Under the pieces are notes generated by a model that saw only the letters and a list, made by a program, of their open reading frames with translations, was not told the origin of the DNA and made no database searches. Shown here in pieces: positions 19,529-34,322 of a stretch of 64,000 nucleotides of DNA. The DNA is from Fen-1058 sp964398185 (GTDB lineage: Bacteria > Chloroflexota > Anaerolineae > Fen-1058): positions 57,174 through 121,173 of the forward strand of contig CAYNML010000005.1 in NCBI GenBank assembly GCA_964398185.1, in the 5' to 3' direction. The position numbers and the translations under genes were made by a program. Positions within the stretch are counted from its first letter, which is position 1, and the number at the start of each line of letters is the position of its first letter.

Positions 19529-20503
19529 ATGAAACGCGCGAAATTTCTACTGTGGCTGAGCATGGTGCTGATTGGCCTGTCGGCCTGCCAGCCGTCCGCC
19601 CAGAGCGAACGCCAGCCACTGCGGCTGGAATACACCAACTGGTGGGGGGACTACACCGCCATCATTGCGCAGGAGCAAGGCTTCTTCGCCAAACACGGCG
19701 TGCCGGTGGAACTCATTCCCTATGACGTCTTTTCACGCGCTTTGCCTGACCTGGCAGCCGGCAAAATCGATGTGGGCCTCTTTGGCATCAGTGACGTCCT
19801 GAGTGTGGCACGCCGCGTCCCGCTGAAAGCAGTCGCCGTGTACGATCTGGGCGGCGAGTCCACTGTGGTCGCCACCCCTGACATTCAAAGCGTGGCCGAC
19901 CTGGCCGGTAAGACGATTAGCGTGCCCGCCGGTGGCTCGACGTACGAACTCTTCATTCGCGAAATGCTCAAGACGGCGAACTTGTCCCTGGAAGACGTCA
20001 CCCTGGTCACAGCCGATCCCGAAATTCTGCCGGAGCGCTTGGGAACTGACTTACAGGCTGGTTACACGTGGGAGCCTTACACGACCTCATTACTGAAAAC
20101 CGGCAACCGGACTTTATACACCAGTCGCGACACCCGGCTTTTCCCGGATATCATCACCGTGCGCGCCGACGTGGCGCGCGATCGGCCTGAGGACGTCAAA
20201 GCCTTGTTACGCGCCTGGTTTGAGGCGCTGGAATACCGGCGCACCAATCCGGTCGAAAGCAACGCCATCATTGCGCGCGTCACCGGCCTGCCGTTGGAAG
20301 AAATTACGCTCGGGCAGGAAACCATCTTGCTGCAAGATGTAGCGGACAACCTGGCGCTGTATGCGCTGAATCCCGGCGATAATACGGATTCGATCCATTA
20401 CACGGCGCGAACCAACCTGGAATACCAGATCAACCTGGGGACCGCCAGCCAGCCGATTGACTTGAACCAGCTGCTGGATTCATCCTATTTGCCACAGCCG
20501 TAA
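19529..20503 (+). CDS. Solute-binding lipoprotein, NMT1/THI5 (SsuA-like) family
   Basis: This protein of about 324 residues starts at ATG 19529, with GAGGAG 8-9 bases upstream; earlier in-frame starts would put charged residues before the signal. Residues 1-19 form a lipoprotein signal ending in the lipobox LSAC, so it should be anchored outside the membrane. The body matches the NMT1/THI5-like and SsuA binding-protein fold: YTNWWGDYTAIIAQEQGFF at the start, a hinge region with KIDVGLFG, SVPAGGSTYELF, and a C-terminal lobe of helices. The family normally delivers nitrate, sulfonates, taurine or pyrimidine precursors to an ABC permease. No permease or ATPase gene is next to it; sensor genes lie on both sides, so a role as ligand-binding co-receptor is likely. 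Substrate unknown. Confidence 0.82.
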   Translation: MKRAKFLLWLSMVLIGLSACQPSAQSERQPLRLEYTNWWGDYTAIIAQEQGFFAKHGVPVELIPYDVFSRALPDLAAGKIDVGLFGISDVLSVARRVPLKAVAVYDLGGESTVVATPDIQSVADLAGKTISVPAGGSTYELFIREMLKTANLSLEDVTLVTADPEILPERLGTDLQAGYTWEPYTTSLLKTGNRTLYTSRDTRLFPDIITVRADVARDRPEDVKALLRAWFEALEYRRTNPVESNAIIARVTGLPLEEITLGQETILLQDVADNLALYALNPGDNTDSIHYTARTNLEYQINLGTASQPIDLNQLLDSSYLPQP

Positions 20504-20537
20504 CGATGCAGCTGGCCGCTGCGCGCGGAGGTCGTAT

Positions 20538-23500
20538 ATGACTGATCAAACATCCCACACCACTGTCGAAGCACACCAACTGGGGCGCAATGCCTGGCGC
20601 ACCAGCTGGATCGTCGGGGCGGCCAGCGCCCTGTATGCGGTTTTCCTCTGGGTGCAAGCGACACAAACTGGCGCGCCGCAGGTGTTCCGTGCGGCCCTGC
20701 TGATGAGCGGCTTGACAGCCTGCGCCGCCGTCAGCGTCTGGCTCAGTCGACACGGGCGTTCGACTGGGGGCATTCTCCTGCTCATCGGCTGGTTCTTCAT
20801 CGTGCTGCTGGAATCGACCACGCGCTGGGCGGGCCTGGGCTTTTTACTGGGCTTGACAGCCGTTCTAGGTACCAGCCTGGTGGCGCTACTCTGCCTGCCG
20901 CGCGTCTGGGCGACGCGGATGATCGGCGCAAGTTTCCTCGTGGGCGCGATCGTCATCTTCCTGGACCTCTTCGGCTCCGCTGATCGCGATGCCGCCAACT
21001 TCTTTGGTGCGCCGTTGGTCGCCATGCTGGGGATGTTGGTGACGGCCGGAGCGGTGATTACCCGCCACTTCAGCACCTACTCGCTGCGCACCAAGCTCGT
21101 CGTATCATTTCTGCTGGTCAACGTACTGTCTGTCGCCATCGTGGCGGTGATTGCCATCGGCCTGTCCCAGGAAGCCCTGACCCGCTCCGCCAACCAGTCG
21201 TTGCTCACCGCCGCCAGCAAAACGGCCGCCGCGGTCGACAGCTTCCTCGCCGCTGAAATGGATACGCTGCGGACCGAAGCACTGCTGCCCGACTTTTCCG
21301 ACCTGCTCAGTCTGCCCGCCGCGCAGCAAAGCGGGGCGGCCGCCAGCGAAGTTGACGAAATTCTGCACAACCTGGCCCTGCGCGAACCGTTGTACATCCA
21401 GGCGTACACGCTGCTGGATTCATCTGGCCGGATCGTCTCCAGTTCCTCACCCGAACGCGTGGGGCAGCAGCAACTATGGCAGGTCATGGCGACAGGATTG
21501 CCGCAAGTCTCTGAGGTTGAATTTGATCCTGACTCCGGTGCCCCGTCTTTCTACATTGGCGCGCCAGTCCGCAATGAGAATCGCGCTGTCATCGGCGTGC
21601 TGACCGTGCGCTTCGATGCGACGATCTTGCAGGAATTGATTCGCAGCACAAACGGCCTGGCCGGGCGGGACTCGTTTGCCACCCTGCTGGATGATTATGG
21701 TCTGCGCCTTGGAACTGGCGAAGACATCGCCGCGCTCTACAAGACCATCGTCCCACTCCAGCCGGATGATCAGGATAACCTCAGAATGGCTCGGCGTCTG
21801 CCCAGCCTGCCGCTTGAACAACTATCCACGAACTACCCAGAGTTTCAGGCCGGGCTGAATTCGTACCAACCGGACGCGCCCTATTTTTCCGCCGAAGTAC
21901 ACGACCCGCGCACCGCACAGATCAAAGCGTTGGAAACGGCTCGACACACCGAGCAAGTGGCGGTGGCCGCGCTGAACAACAAACCAGCGTGGCGGGTCGC
22001 TTTTGCGCAGCCCCAAGCCATTTTCCTGCAGCCGGCTCAAGCGCAGACGCGCGTCATCACTATTGCAGCCTTTCTGGTCGCCAGTCTGGTGGCGCTGGGC
22101 GCCTTGGGGCTGGCGCAGATGATCGCCAAACCTATCGTGCACTTGACCGGCGTGGCTAATCGTGTCAGTGCCGGTGATCTGAACGCGCAAGCTCCGGTGC
22201 AAAGCCGGGACGAAATTGGCGCTTTGGCGCTGGCCTTCAACAGCATGACGGCCCAGCTGCGCGATCTGGTGGGCAGCCTGGAGGATCGCATTCAGGCCCG
22301 CACCGAACAGCTGCGTGCCAGCGCCGATGTTGGCCGCACGGCCACCTCCATTCTTGGCCTAGAACAACTATTGTCCCAGGTGGCCGAACTGATCACCAAG
22401 CGCTTCGGGTTCTACTACACCGGCGTATTTACGCTGGACGAGCCAAGCCATCAAGCCGTACTGCGCGCCGCCACCGGTGAAGCGGGCCAAGTTCTGTTGG
22501 AGCACGGCCACCGTCTGCCCGTAGATGACAAATCGATGGTTGGCGCGGCGATCATCACCCGCAGCCCCAGAATCGCGTTGGACGTGGGCGAAGGCGCCAT
22601 ACGCTTCGCCAATCCGCTGCTGCCCAACACCCGATCAGAAATTGCCCTGCCCCTGCGCGTCGGCGATCGTGTCCTGGGCGCGCTGGACGTGCAGTCTGAA
22701 CAAGCCAATGCTTTTGACGAAGGCAATACGGAAGTGCTGCAAACCATGGCCGACCAGATCGCCGTGGCGCTGTCGAATGCAGAAGCCTTCCAGCGCTCCG
22801 AACGGCAGGCCACCGTCATGGCCCGGCTCAATGAATTGAGCCGCACGCTGGTCACCGCCACTTCGTTGGAAGATGTCGCCTCGATCACGGTGCCGATTGT
22901 GGCGAGCCTGTTGGGTGAGTCGCGCATCGCCATTGCGCAAACGACGGCCAATCCTCACATCCTGTCACTGCGCGAATTCAGGGCGAATACTCAGCAGCCG
23001 GTCGGCGATTCAACGCCCATCCCGACGGCAACTTCTCTGCTCGGCGAATGCGTGGCGCGCGGCGCCACGATCTATCTGGCCGATTTGAGCACGGCGACCG
23101 AACAATACAGCGACGTGGCCGGCTTCTATCGCCAGGGTGTGCGTGCCGGTATCGCCCTGCCCTTGCGTGTGGGTGAACGTGTGCTGGGCGCTTTTACAGT
23201 TGGCGCTGATCATACTCACGCTTATGCGGCCGAGCAGATCAATCAACTTGAGCAGATCGCCGCCCAGCTGGCCGTCACCATTGAGAACCTGAACCTGGCC
23301 GAGCAGACGCAGCAGACCCTGGCTGAACTGAACGCCGCCAACCGTCAACTCGTCGGCCAGGCGTGGGAGCAGTACACGCACACCGCCGGCCTGCAAGCTG
23401 CCGAATGGCGCAACGGCGACTGGCTGGTGCTAGACCCGCGCGCCGCAGTGCGCGAGACGTCGCAAGCGCTGGTGCCCGCCGCCCTGCCTTTGACCCTGCC

Positions 23501-23858
23501 CATCAAAGTGCGCGGTACCACCATTGGCGAGTTCCACATCACCGCCGCGGATGCCCGGCCGACCTGGGACGAGGAAGACGCCGCCTTTGCCCAGTCGCTG
23601 GTCGATCAAGTGGGACAGGTGCTGGAAACAGCCCGCCTGCTGGACGAAACCGAGCGTACCGCGCTGCGCGAGAAAGCCGTGGCCAATGCGGCCGACAAAA
23701 TCCACCGTTCGACCGACCTTGACAGCGTATTGCAGTCAGCCGTGACCGAACTCCAGCGCATTACGCGCCGGCGCGGCATCAGCGTCCAGCTGGGGTTCGG
23801 CCAGACCACCCCGCCGGGTCGTCGCGCTTCTAACGGCGACACGGGAGGAGAACGCTAA
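20538..23858 (+). CDS. Large membrane sensor: MASE-like TM block, Cache, HAMP, GAFs
   Basis: This 1106-residue protein starts at ATG 20538 with GGAG upstream. It differs from its neighbours in having a block of about six membrane helices (22-180) before the usual arrangement: membrane helix (190-212), Cache domain (215-505), membrane helix (510-533), HAMP (535-590), signalling helix (EDRIQARTEQLRASADVGR), GAF1 (610-755, FANPLLPNTRSEIALPL), GAF2 (765-920) and a shorter GAF-like unit (930-1060). The tail is SNGDTGGER. The two membrane parts give it two potential sensing surfaces, a polytopic module like the one at 7359 joined to a Cache receptor, as though two neighbouring architectures had fused. 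No transmitter domain is present. Confidence 0.83.
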   Translation: MTDQTSHTTVEAHQLGRNAWRTSWIVGAASALYAVFLWVQATQTGAPQVFRAALLMSGLTACAAVSVWLSRHGRSTGGILLLIGWFFIVLLESTTRWAGLGFLLGLTAVLGTSLVALLCLPRVWATRMIGASFLVGAIVIFLDLFGSADRDAANFFGAPLVAMLGMLVTAGAVITRHFSTYSLRTKLVVSFLLVNVLSVAIVAVIAIGLSQEALTRSANQSLLTAASKTAAAVDSFLAAEMDTLRTEALLPDFSDLLSLPAAQQSGAAASEVDEILHNLALREPLYIQAYTLLDSSGRIVSSSSPERVGQQQLWQVMATGLPQVSEVEFDPDSGAPSFYIGAPVRNENRAVIGVLTVRFDATILQELIRSTNGLAGRDSFATLLDDYGLRLGTGEDIAALYKTIVPLQPDDQDNLRMARRLPSLPLEQLSTNYPEFQAGLNSYQPDAPYFSAEVHDPRTAQIKALETARHTEQVAVAALNNKPAWRVAFAQPQAIFLQPAQAQTRVITIAAFLVASLVALGALGLAQMIAKPIVHLTGVANRVSAGDLNAQAPVQSRDEIGALALAFNSMTAQLRDLVGSLEDRIQARTEQLRASADVGRTATSILGLEQLLSQVAELITKRFGFYYTGVFTLDEPSHQAVLRAATGEAGQVLLEHGHRLPVDDKSMVGAAIITRSPRIALDVGEGAIRFANPLLPNTRSEIALPLRVGDRVLGALDVQSEQANAFDEGNTEVLQTMADQIAVALSNAEAFQRSERQATVMARLNELSRTLVTATSLEDVASITVPIVASLLGESRIAIAQTTANPHILSLREFRANTQQPVGDSTPIPTATSLLGECVARGATIYLADLSTATEQYSDVAGFYRQGVRAGIALPLRVGERVLGAFTVGADHTHAYAAEQINQLEQIAAQLAVTIENLNLAEQTQQTLAELNAANRQLVGQAWEQYTHTAGLQAAEWRNGDWLVLDPRAAVRETSQALVPAALPLTLPIKVRGTTIGEFHITAADARPTWDEEDAAFAQSLVDQVGQVLETARLLDETERTALREKAVANAADKIHRSTDLDSVLQSAVTELQRITRRRGISVQLGFGQTTPPGRRASNGDTGGER

Positions 23859-23859
23859 C

Positions 23860-26800
23860 ATGCAACAACTAGCCGCCGCCATCCGCCACGACATCGAGCA
23901 GTTGGTCGATCGGTATGACGCCGAGCTGCGCCAACGGCCCGGGCACGATCAGTTGCCGGAAGCGCTGCGCCGCGAGTTGGAACGCCGCGTGCTGAGTCTG
24001 ATCGCCGACTGTCTGGAGGCGGGCAACCATGCGGCGCTGCTTGAGTACGTCCAACAGCGCGCCGCACAGTGGGAGACGTTGGGTTTTCCGTTGGCCTGGT
24101 TTCAACAGGCGCTGATCATCCCGGAAGAAATTCTGACGCCGTTGATCAGCTCGATCGGGGCGGGCAATTTTCTCTGGCAAGCGCTCAATCGCAGCCAGGG
24201 CGTGGTCTGGCAGCTGCTGGCCGACCAGGCGCGCCAGACGGAAGATCGATTTCGCTCGATCGTAGAAACGTCACACAGCGGCGTCGTGATCATCGACGAC
24301 GCGTTCCATGTGACTTACGTCAATGACGAGCTGGTGCAGATCTCCGGATATTCCCGCGAAGAATTGCTGGGCGATGATTTCCGGCATTTGCTGGACGCGG
24401 AGAGCCAGCAGGTCGTGGCCCACTACTATCTACGGCGGCAGCGCGGCGAAGACGCCCCGCCGCGCTACGAAATCGCTTTTGTGCGCAAGGATGGCGTCAA
24501 GCGCTACGTCGAAATGAGCGCGGTCGCACTCACCGACCTGAACGACAAGCCTTACACAGTCGCCCAAGTGCTGGATGTGAGCGAACGCAAGCAGACCGAA
24601 CAAGCGCTGCGTGCCAGCCAGCAGCTGCTGCAGTCGGTCATGGACAACATTCCGCAAGCCGTCTTCTGGAAGGATCAAGACCTGCGGTATCTGGGCTGCA
24701 ATCAGGCTTTCGCCGAAGATGCCGGCCTGGCGACGCCCCAACACATCGTCGGCAAGACCGACTATGACATGCCGTGGACCGCACAGGCTGAAGCCTATCG
24801 CGCTGACGATCGCCTGGTCATGGAGTCAGGCGCCGCCAAAATCAACTACGAAGAAGCGCAAACCACGCCGACCGGTGAGCTCATCTGGCTGCGCACCAGC
24901 AAAGTCCCCATGCGGGACGCGGAGGGCAAAGTGACCGCCGTGCTGGGCATGTATGAAGACATTACCAAGCGCCGCGAGGCCAAAGAGACGCTGTCGCGGG
25001 AACGCAATTTGCTGCGCACGCTGATCGACGCCCTGCCCGATCAGATCTTTGTGAAAGATATGCAGGGCCGCCTCATGCTCTACAATCAGGCCGATGCCCG
25101 GGCGATGGGACTAACCTCGACTGACGAAGCGCTGGGCAAGACGGTATACGACATGTATCCGCGCGAACTGGCCGACGCCTATTTCGCCGATGATATGGCC
25201 GTGATTGAATCGGGCCAACCCCTGATCGGTCGCGAAGAGCGCGGCCTGACCGAGGATGGCCAGGAACGCTGGGTCTTGACCACCAAAGTGCCGCTGAGAG
25301 ATCAGGCTGGTCATTCACTGGGGCTGGTGGGCATTGCGCGCGACATTACACAACGCAAACAGATCGAATTGACTCTGCAGGACAGCGAAGAACGCTTCCG
25401 CCGCTTTTCCGAAGCGACCACAGAAGGGCTGGTCTTCCATGATCAGGGCCGCATCCTGGATGCGAACCCGGCCATCGTGGCGCTGTTTGGCTTTGCCACA
25501 GCCGCCGAGCTTATCGGGCGTAATCTACTGGAATTCATTGTGCCCGATTCGCGCCCGCTGGTTGTGCAGAAGATGCAGCTGAACGATGTGCATCCCTACG
25601 AAATACAGGGCATTCGAAGCGACGGCGTCATTTTCCCGATCGAGACCTCAACCCGGACGTATCAGCACGGAGAACAGACCATCCGGGCAACCGCCGTGCG
25701 TGACATCACCGCACGCAAGCGCCTTGAACAGCAGATCCAGGAATCGCTGGCGCGCCGCAGCACTCAAGTCCAGACCAGCGTCGAAGTGGCCCAGCACGTG
25801 GCAGCCGCGCCAGAACTTGGCGAGCTGTTCCATCGGGTGGTGACACTCGTCAAGGAACGCTTCAATTATTACCATGTGCAGCTATTCCGGTACGTGCCTG
25901 CCGAGGATGCCGTCCAGTTGATCACGGGGTACGGCGAAGTCGGCCAGAAGATGCTGGCTGCCGGGCACCAGCTCGCCATGGGGCGCGGCATCGTGGGCAC
26001 GGCCGCCGCCACGGGACAATCGATCCTGGCGCCGGATGTCACCCGCGATCTCGACTGGCGGCCCAACCCCAACCTGCCTGACACCAAAGGCGAACTCGCG
26101 GTTCCCATCAAGTTAGGCAGCGGCGATGCCGAATCGCAAGTCCATGCGCTGCAGCACTTCGCCCACGGCAGCTATGACGGGTTCGCGGTGGCAGCCATTG
26201 ACCTGGCGCTCATCGCCCCGCTCACCCACCAGGCCCTGCAGCAGGGCAAGCCGGTGGTCGCCATTACCAGTCACCTGGGAGAGGGTAATCAAACTACATT
26301 AATCGCCGCGCTGGAACATGAGGTGGGCTACTTGCTGGGCGTACAAGCCGGGACCTGGGCCCAACAACATGTGCCCGATCACCAGCAGGTTCAGATCGGG
26401 GTCTTGACCTCTCGCTCACAGGCCAATGTCGTTGAGCGCGAACGCGGCATCATTGCCGGAATAAAGTCGGTAATCGGCGAACGCATCGCCATCGTTGCGA
26501 GCGAATCCGCGCTTGAACCAAAAGAGGCCGCTTACCTGGCGGAAGGCTGGTTGCGCACCTATCCCGCTTTGAACATGATCGTTGCTTACAACGACGCCAC
26601 CGCTCTGGGGGCCTATCAGGCCGCCCGGATCATGGGCTGGCACGATCCTGATCGGTTCTTCATCGGCGGCATTGACGCCGTACCAGAGGCGCTCGAAGCC
26701 ATTCGGCAGGGTGGCGTGTATCAGGCCACCGTCAGTCAACCGCCGGAAGTCATGGGGATCAGCGCCGTGCGCACGCTGGTGGCTGCCATCAAGGGGATAC

Positions 26801-29593
26801 CGGTCAAGCCCTCTTATCAGCTTTACTGCGCGCCTGTCAATCGATCAAACGCGGCCGAATTTGCGGGTTCATCCCGTGCGGCAGCCGTGTTGGCCAAGCA
26901 AGACATCATTTCCACAGAAACGTTGGCCGACCTTGATCTGTCTGGCTTACGGTTAGGGTTGAGTGTGATGACCCTGGCGAATCCCTTCTTTGCGACACTG
27001 GCGGCCAGCGCGCAGCAAGAAGCTCAACGGCTGGGCGTGCAGTTGATCATCAACGATCCCGGCCGCGTGCTGGGTGTGCTGGACGTGCAAAGCGACCAGG
27101 CTAACACGTTGACCGACGACGATCGTTTGCTGCTGGAGGGTCTGTGCGGCCAGATTGCCAGCGCCATGGAGAGCACGCGGCGGCTTGAGCAGCTGCGCCA
27201 GAATGAAGCCATGTTGTCGGAAGCCCTGAAGATTGCCAAGCTGGCCTACTGGGAATATGACGTCACGCAGGATCGGTTCCTGTTCAACGATCAGTTCTAT
27301 ACGCTGTTCCACACCACCGTCGAGCAGGTGGGGAGCTATCAACTCTCGTCAGCACAGTACGCGCAGAAGTTTGTCCATCCCGACGATCTGCCCATCGTCG
27401 GCGCCGAGATTGAACGCGCCCTCAACTCCATCGAGCGGCATTACTCGCGCAACCTCGTCCATCGCATCCGCTACGCCGATGGGGGCACCGGCTACATCTC
27501 CGTCAACATTAACATCGACCGCGACGAGAATGGCCAGATCTTGCGCTACTACGGCGCCAATCAGGATATCACCGAGCGACGACTGGCCGAAACGCAACTG
27601 GAGGAACTGCTGGGCAGCGTGCGAGAGTCTGAACAATTGCTGCGCACCGTGATCGATGCAACCTCTGACTGGATCTTCATCAAAGATCAGGAGCATCGTT
27701 ACCGGCTGGTCAATCAGGGTTACGCCAACTCGCTGCACATCCCCACCGAAGACTTCATCGGCAAGAATGACTTGGATCTCGGTTTCCCCGAAGATCTGGT
27801 GAAAGGTAATGTCGAAAAGGGTATCGCGGGGTTCTGGGCTGACGATCGGGCTGTGATGGACAGCGGACAGACCCGGATCATCCCCAAAGATCTGGTCATG
27901 ATTGATGGCGCGCTGCGGACGTATAGCACCATCAAGACGCCATTGCGCGACAGTGCCGGCCGGGTCTGGGGCGTCCTGGCCTTCGCGCGCGACATCACCG
28001 ATCTGCAAAAAGCTCAAGAAGACCTGCTTGCGCGCAACACCCAGTTGGCGGCCTTCAATAAGTTAGGACAGTCGCTGGCACAACTGCTCACCACGGAGGA
28101 AGTAGTCGAGCATGTTTTCCAAACTGTCGGGGAAGTACTCGACAATCGCAACTTCTACATCGCGCTGTACAACCAGCGCACACAAGACATCACTTTCCCG
28201 ATCTATACGATAGACGGTGAGCGGCGCAAGGTGGCCGGCCGTCCCGTCGGCAACGGTATGACGGAATATGTCCTGCGCAGCAAGCAGCCGTTGCTGATAG
28301 CGCGCGACGTGCAGAACGTGGCTGACAGCCTAGGTATTGCCAACATCGGACGCAGCGCGCAATGCTATTTGGGCATCCCCCTCCTGAGCGGCGACGTCGC
28401 GCTGGGCGTCATGACAGTGCAAGACTACGAGCATGAGAACGTCTACTCAGAGACCGATGTGGAACTGCTCAGCGCCATCGCCACACGCATGGTGGCCGCC
28501 CTGGAAAATGTGCGCCTCTATTCGATCGAGTCGCAGCGTGCCCTCCAACTGCAAACGGCCTCCGAAGTGTCGCGCGCGGCATCCTCCATTCTGGACCTGA
28601 ACGAACTGCTGCCGCAAGCCGCTGAGTTGATTCGTGAACGCTTCAATCTCTACTACGTCGGTATTTTCCTGCTGGACGACACCGAGCGCTGGGCGGTGCT
28701 GCGCGCCGGCACCGGCGAGGCCGGACAGCGCATGCTGGCCAATAACCACCGGCTGAAGATCGGCGGCAATTCCATGATCAGCGAGTGCGTCACCATGCAG
28801 CAAGCTCGCATCGCGTTGGATGTCGGCGAGGCAGCCACGCGCTTCAACAATCCGCTGCTGCCCCGGACCCGATCGGAAATGGCGCTGCCCCTCGTCAGCC
28901 GCGGGCGCGTCATCGGCGCCGCCACCATTCAGTCGGATCAACCGGCCGCCTTTGCGACCGACGACATTACCGTCCTGCAAAGTATGGCCGATCAAATCAG
29001 CAACGCGGTAGAAAACGCCCGCTTGTATGAACAGACCCAGGCGGCCCTGCGCGAAGTCGATGCGATCAATCGCCGGCTGACGGGCGAAGCATGGGCTTCG
29101 TATCTCCGCCAACACGCCGGTCATGATGTGCTCTGGCTGGCCGATGACGCGGCCATCGCTCCGCCGACCGTACTAGAAGCCGACGAACAGATCAGCGCCG
29201 GCGAAATCACGCTCGAACCTGAGCCTGACGGAGAAGAAGCCACCGTCACCGTGCCCATCCTGCTGCGCGGGCAGCCCATCGGTGCGCTGCGCCTGCGCGC
29301 GCTGCTGCGCGAGTGGGACGACGACACCCGGCTCATGCTGGCCGACATCGCGGGCCATATTGCGCAGGCCGTTGAAAATGCGCGCCTGGTCGAGCAGACG
29401 CAGCGCGCTGCGGAACGCGAGCGTCTGATCAATGAAATCAACGCCCGAGTGCGCCAGTCGGTGGACTTGGATGCCATTTTGCGCACTGCGGTCAATGAGC
29501 TGGGACAGTCGCTCAAAGCCGCGCGCGTCGTGGCCCGCGTCGGGACGACCGCCGCCGCCGGCGCCGAGGCCGGTGACGGACGAGGTAAGACGC

Positions 29594-29601
<8 letters not shown>
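23860..29601 (+). CDS. Giant PAS/GAF sensor with a sugar-binding-protein domain inside a GAF
   Basis: This 1913-residue protein starts at ATG 23860 (GGAGGAG 9 bases upstream). Order: helical N-terminal domain like that at 1253 (1-125); four PAS domains (127-620); GAF1 (from about 640, interrupted after residue 751 and resuming at about 1070, ending near 1105); PAS_3 (1120-1240); PAS (1263-1388); GAF2 (1390-1550); GAF3 (1560-1723, FNNPLLPRTRSEMALPL); a short GAF-like unit (1730-1845); and a tail. The interruption of GAF1 is a type I periplasmic-binding-protein domain with its halves in swapped order (separate entry). There is no signal peptide or membrane helix, so this sugar-binding-like domain should be cytoplasmic. 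No kinase motif. The first GAF and its flanking PAS domains are paralogous to the protein at 1253, whose GAF is uninterrupted. Confidence 0.85.
26113..27066 (+). other. Circularly permuted PBP (ribose-binding-like) domain inserted in a GAF
   Basis: Residues 752-1069 of the protein at 23860. Left junction: GELAVPIK then LGSGDAE; right junction: IINDPGR then VLGVLDVQSDQA. In the paralogue at 1253 the same place reads AVPIKWREQVLGILDVQS, so the insert replaces a four-residue hairpin loop. Inside it, the stretch from GSGDAESQ to about residue 1025 matches the ribose-binding-protein family from its second helix to its C-terminus (YDGFAV, GKPVVAI, YNDATALGA, FIGGIDAVPEALEAI). Only then does the family N-terminus appear (residues 1027-1068: LRLGLSVMTLANPFF... 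LGVQLIINDPG). The reading frame is intact across both junctions and the internal join. Confidence 0.85.
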
Positions 29602-34267
<4,666 letters not shown>

Positions 34268-34322
34268 ACCCGCGCGGCACGCGCCGGACATTTGATCATT
34301 CAGGAGACAACTCGACTTCACC

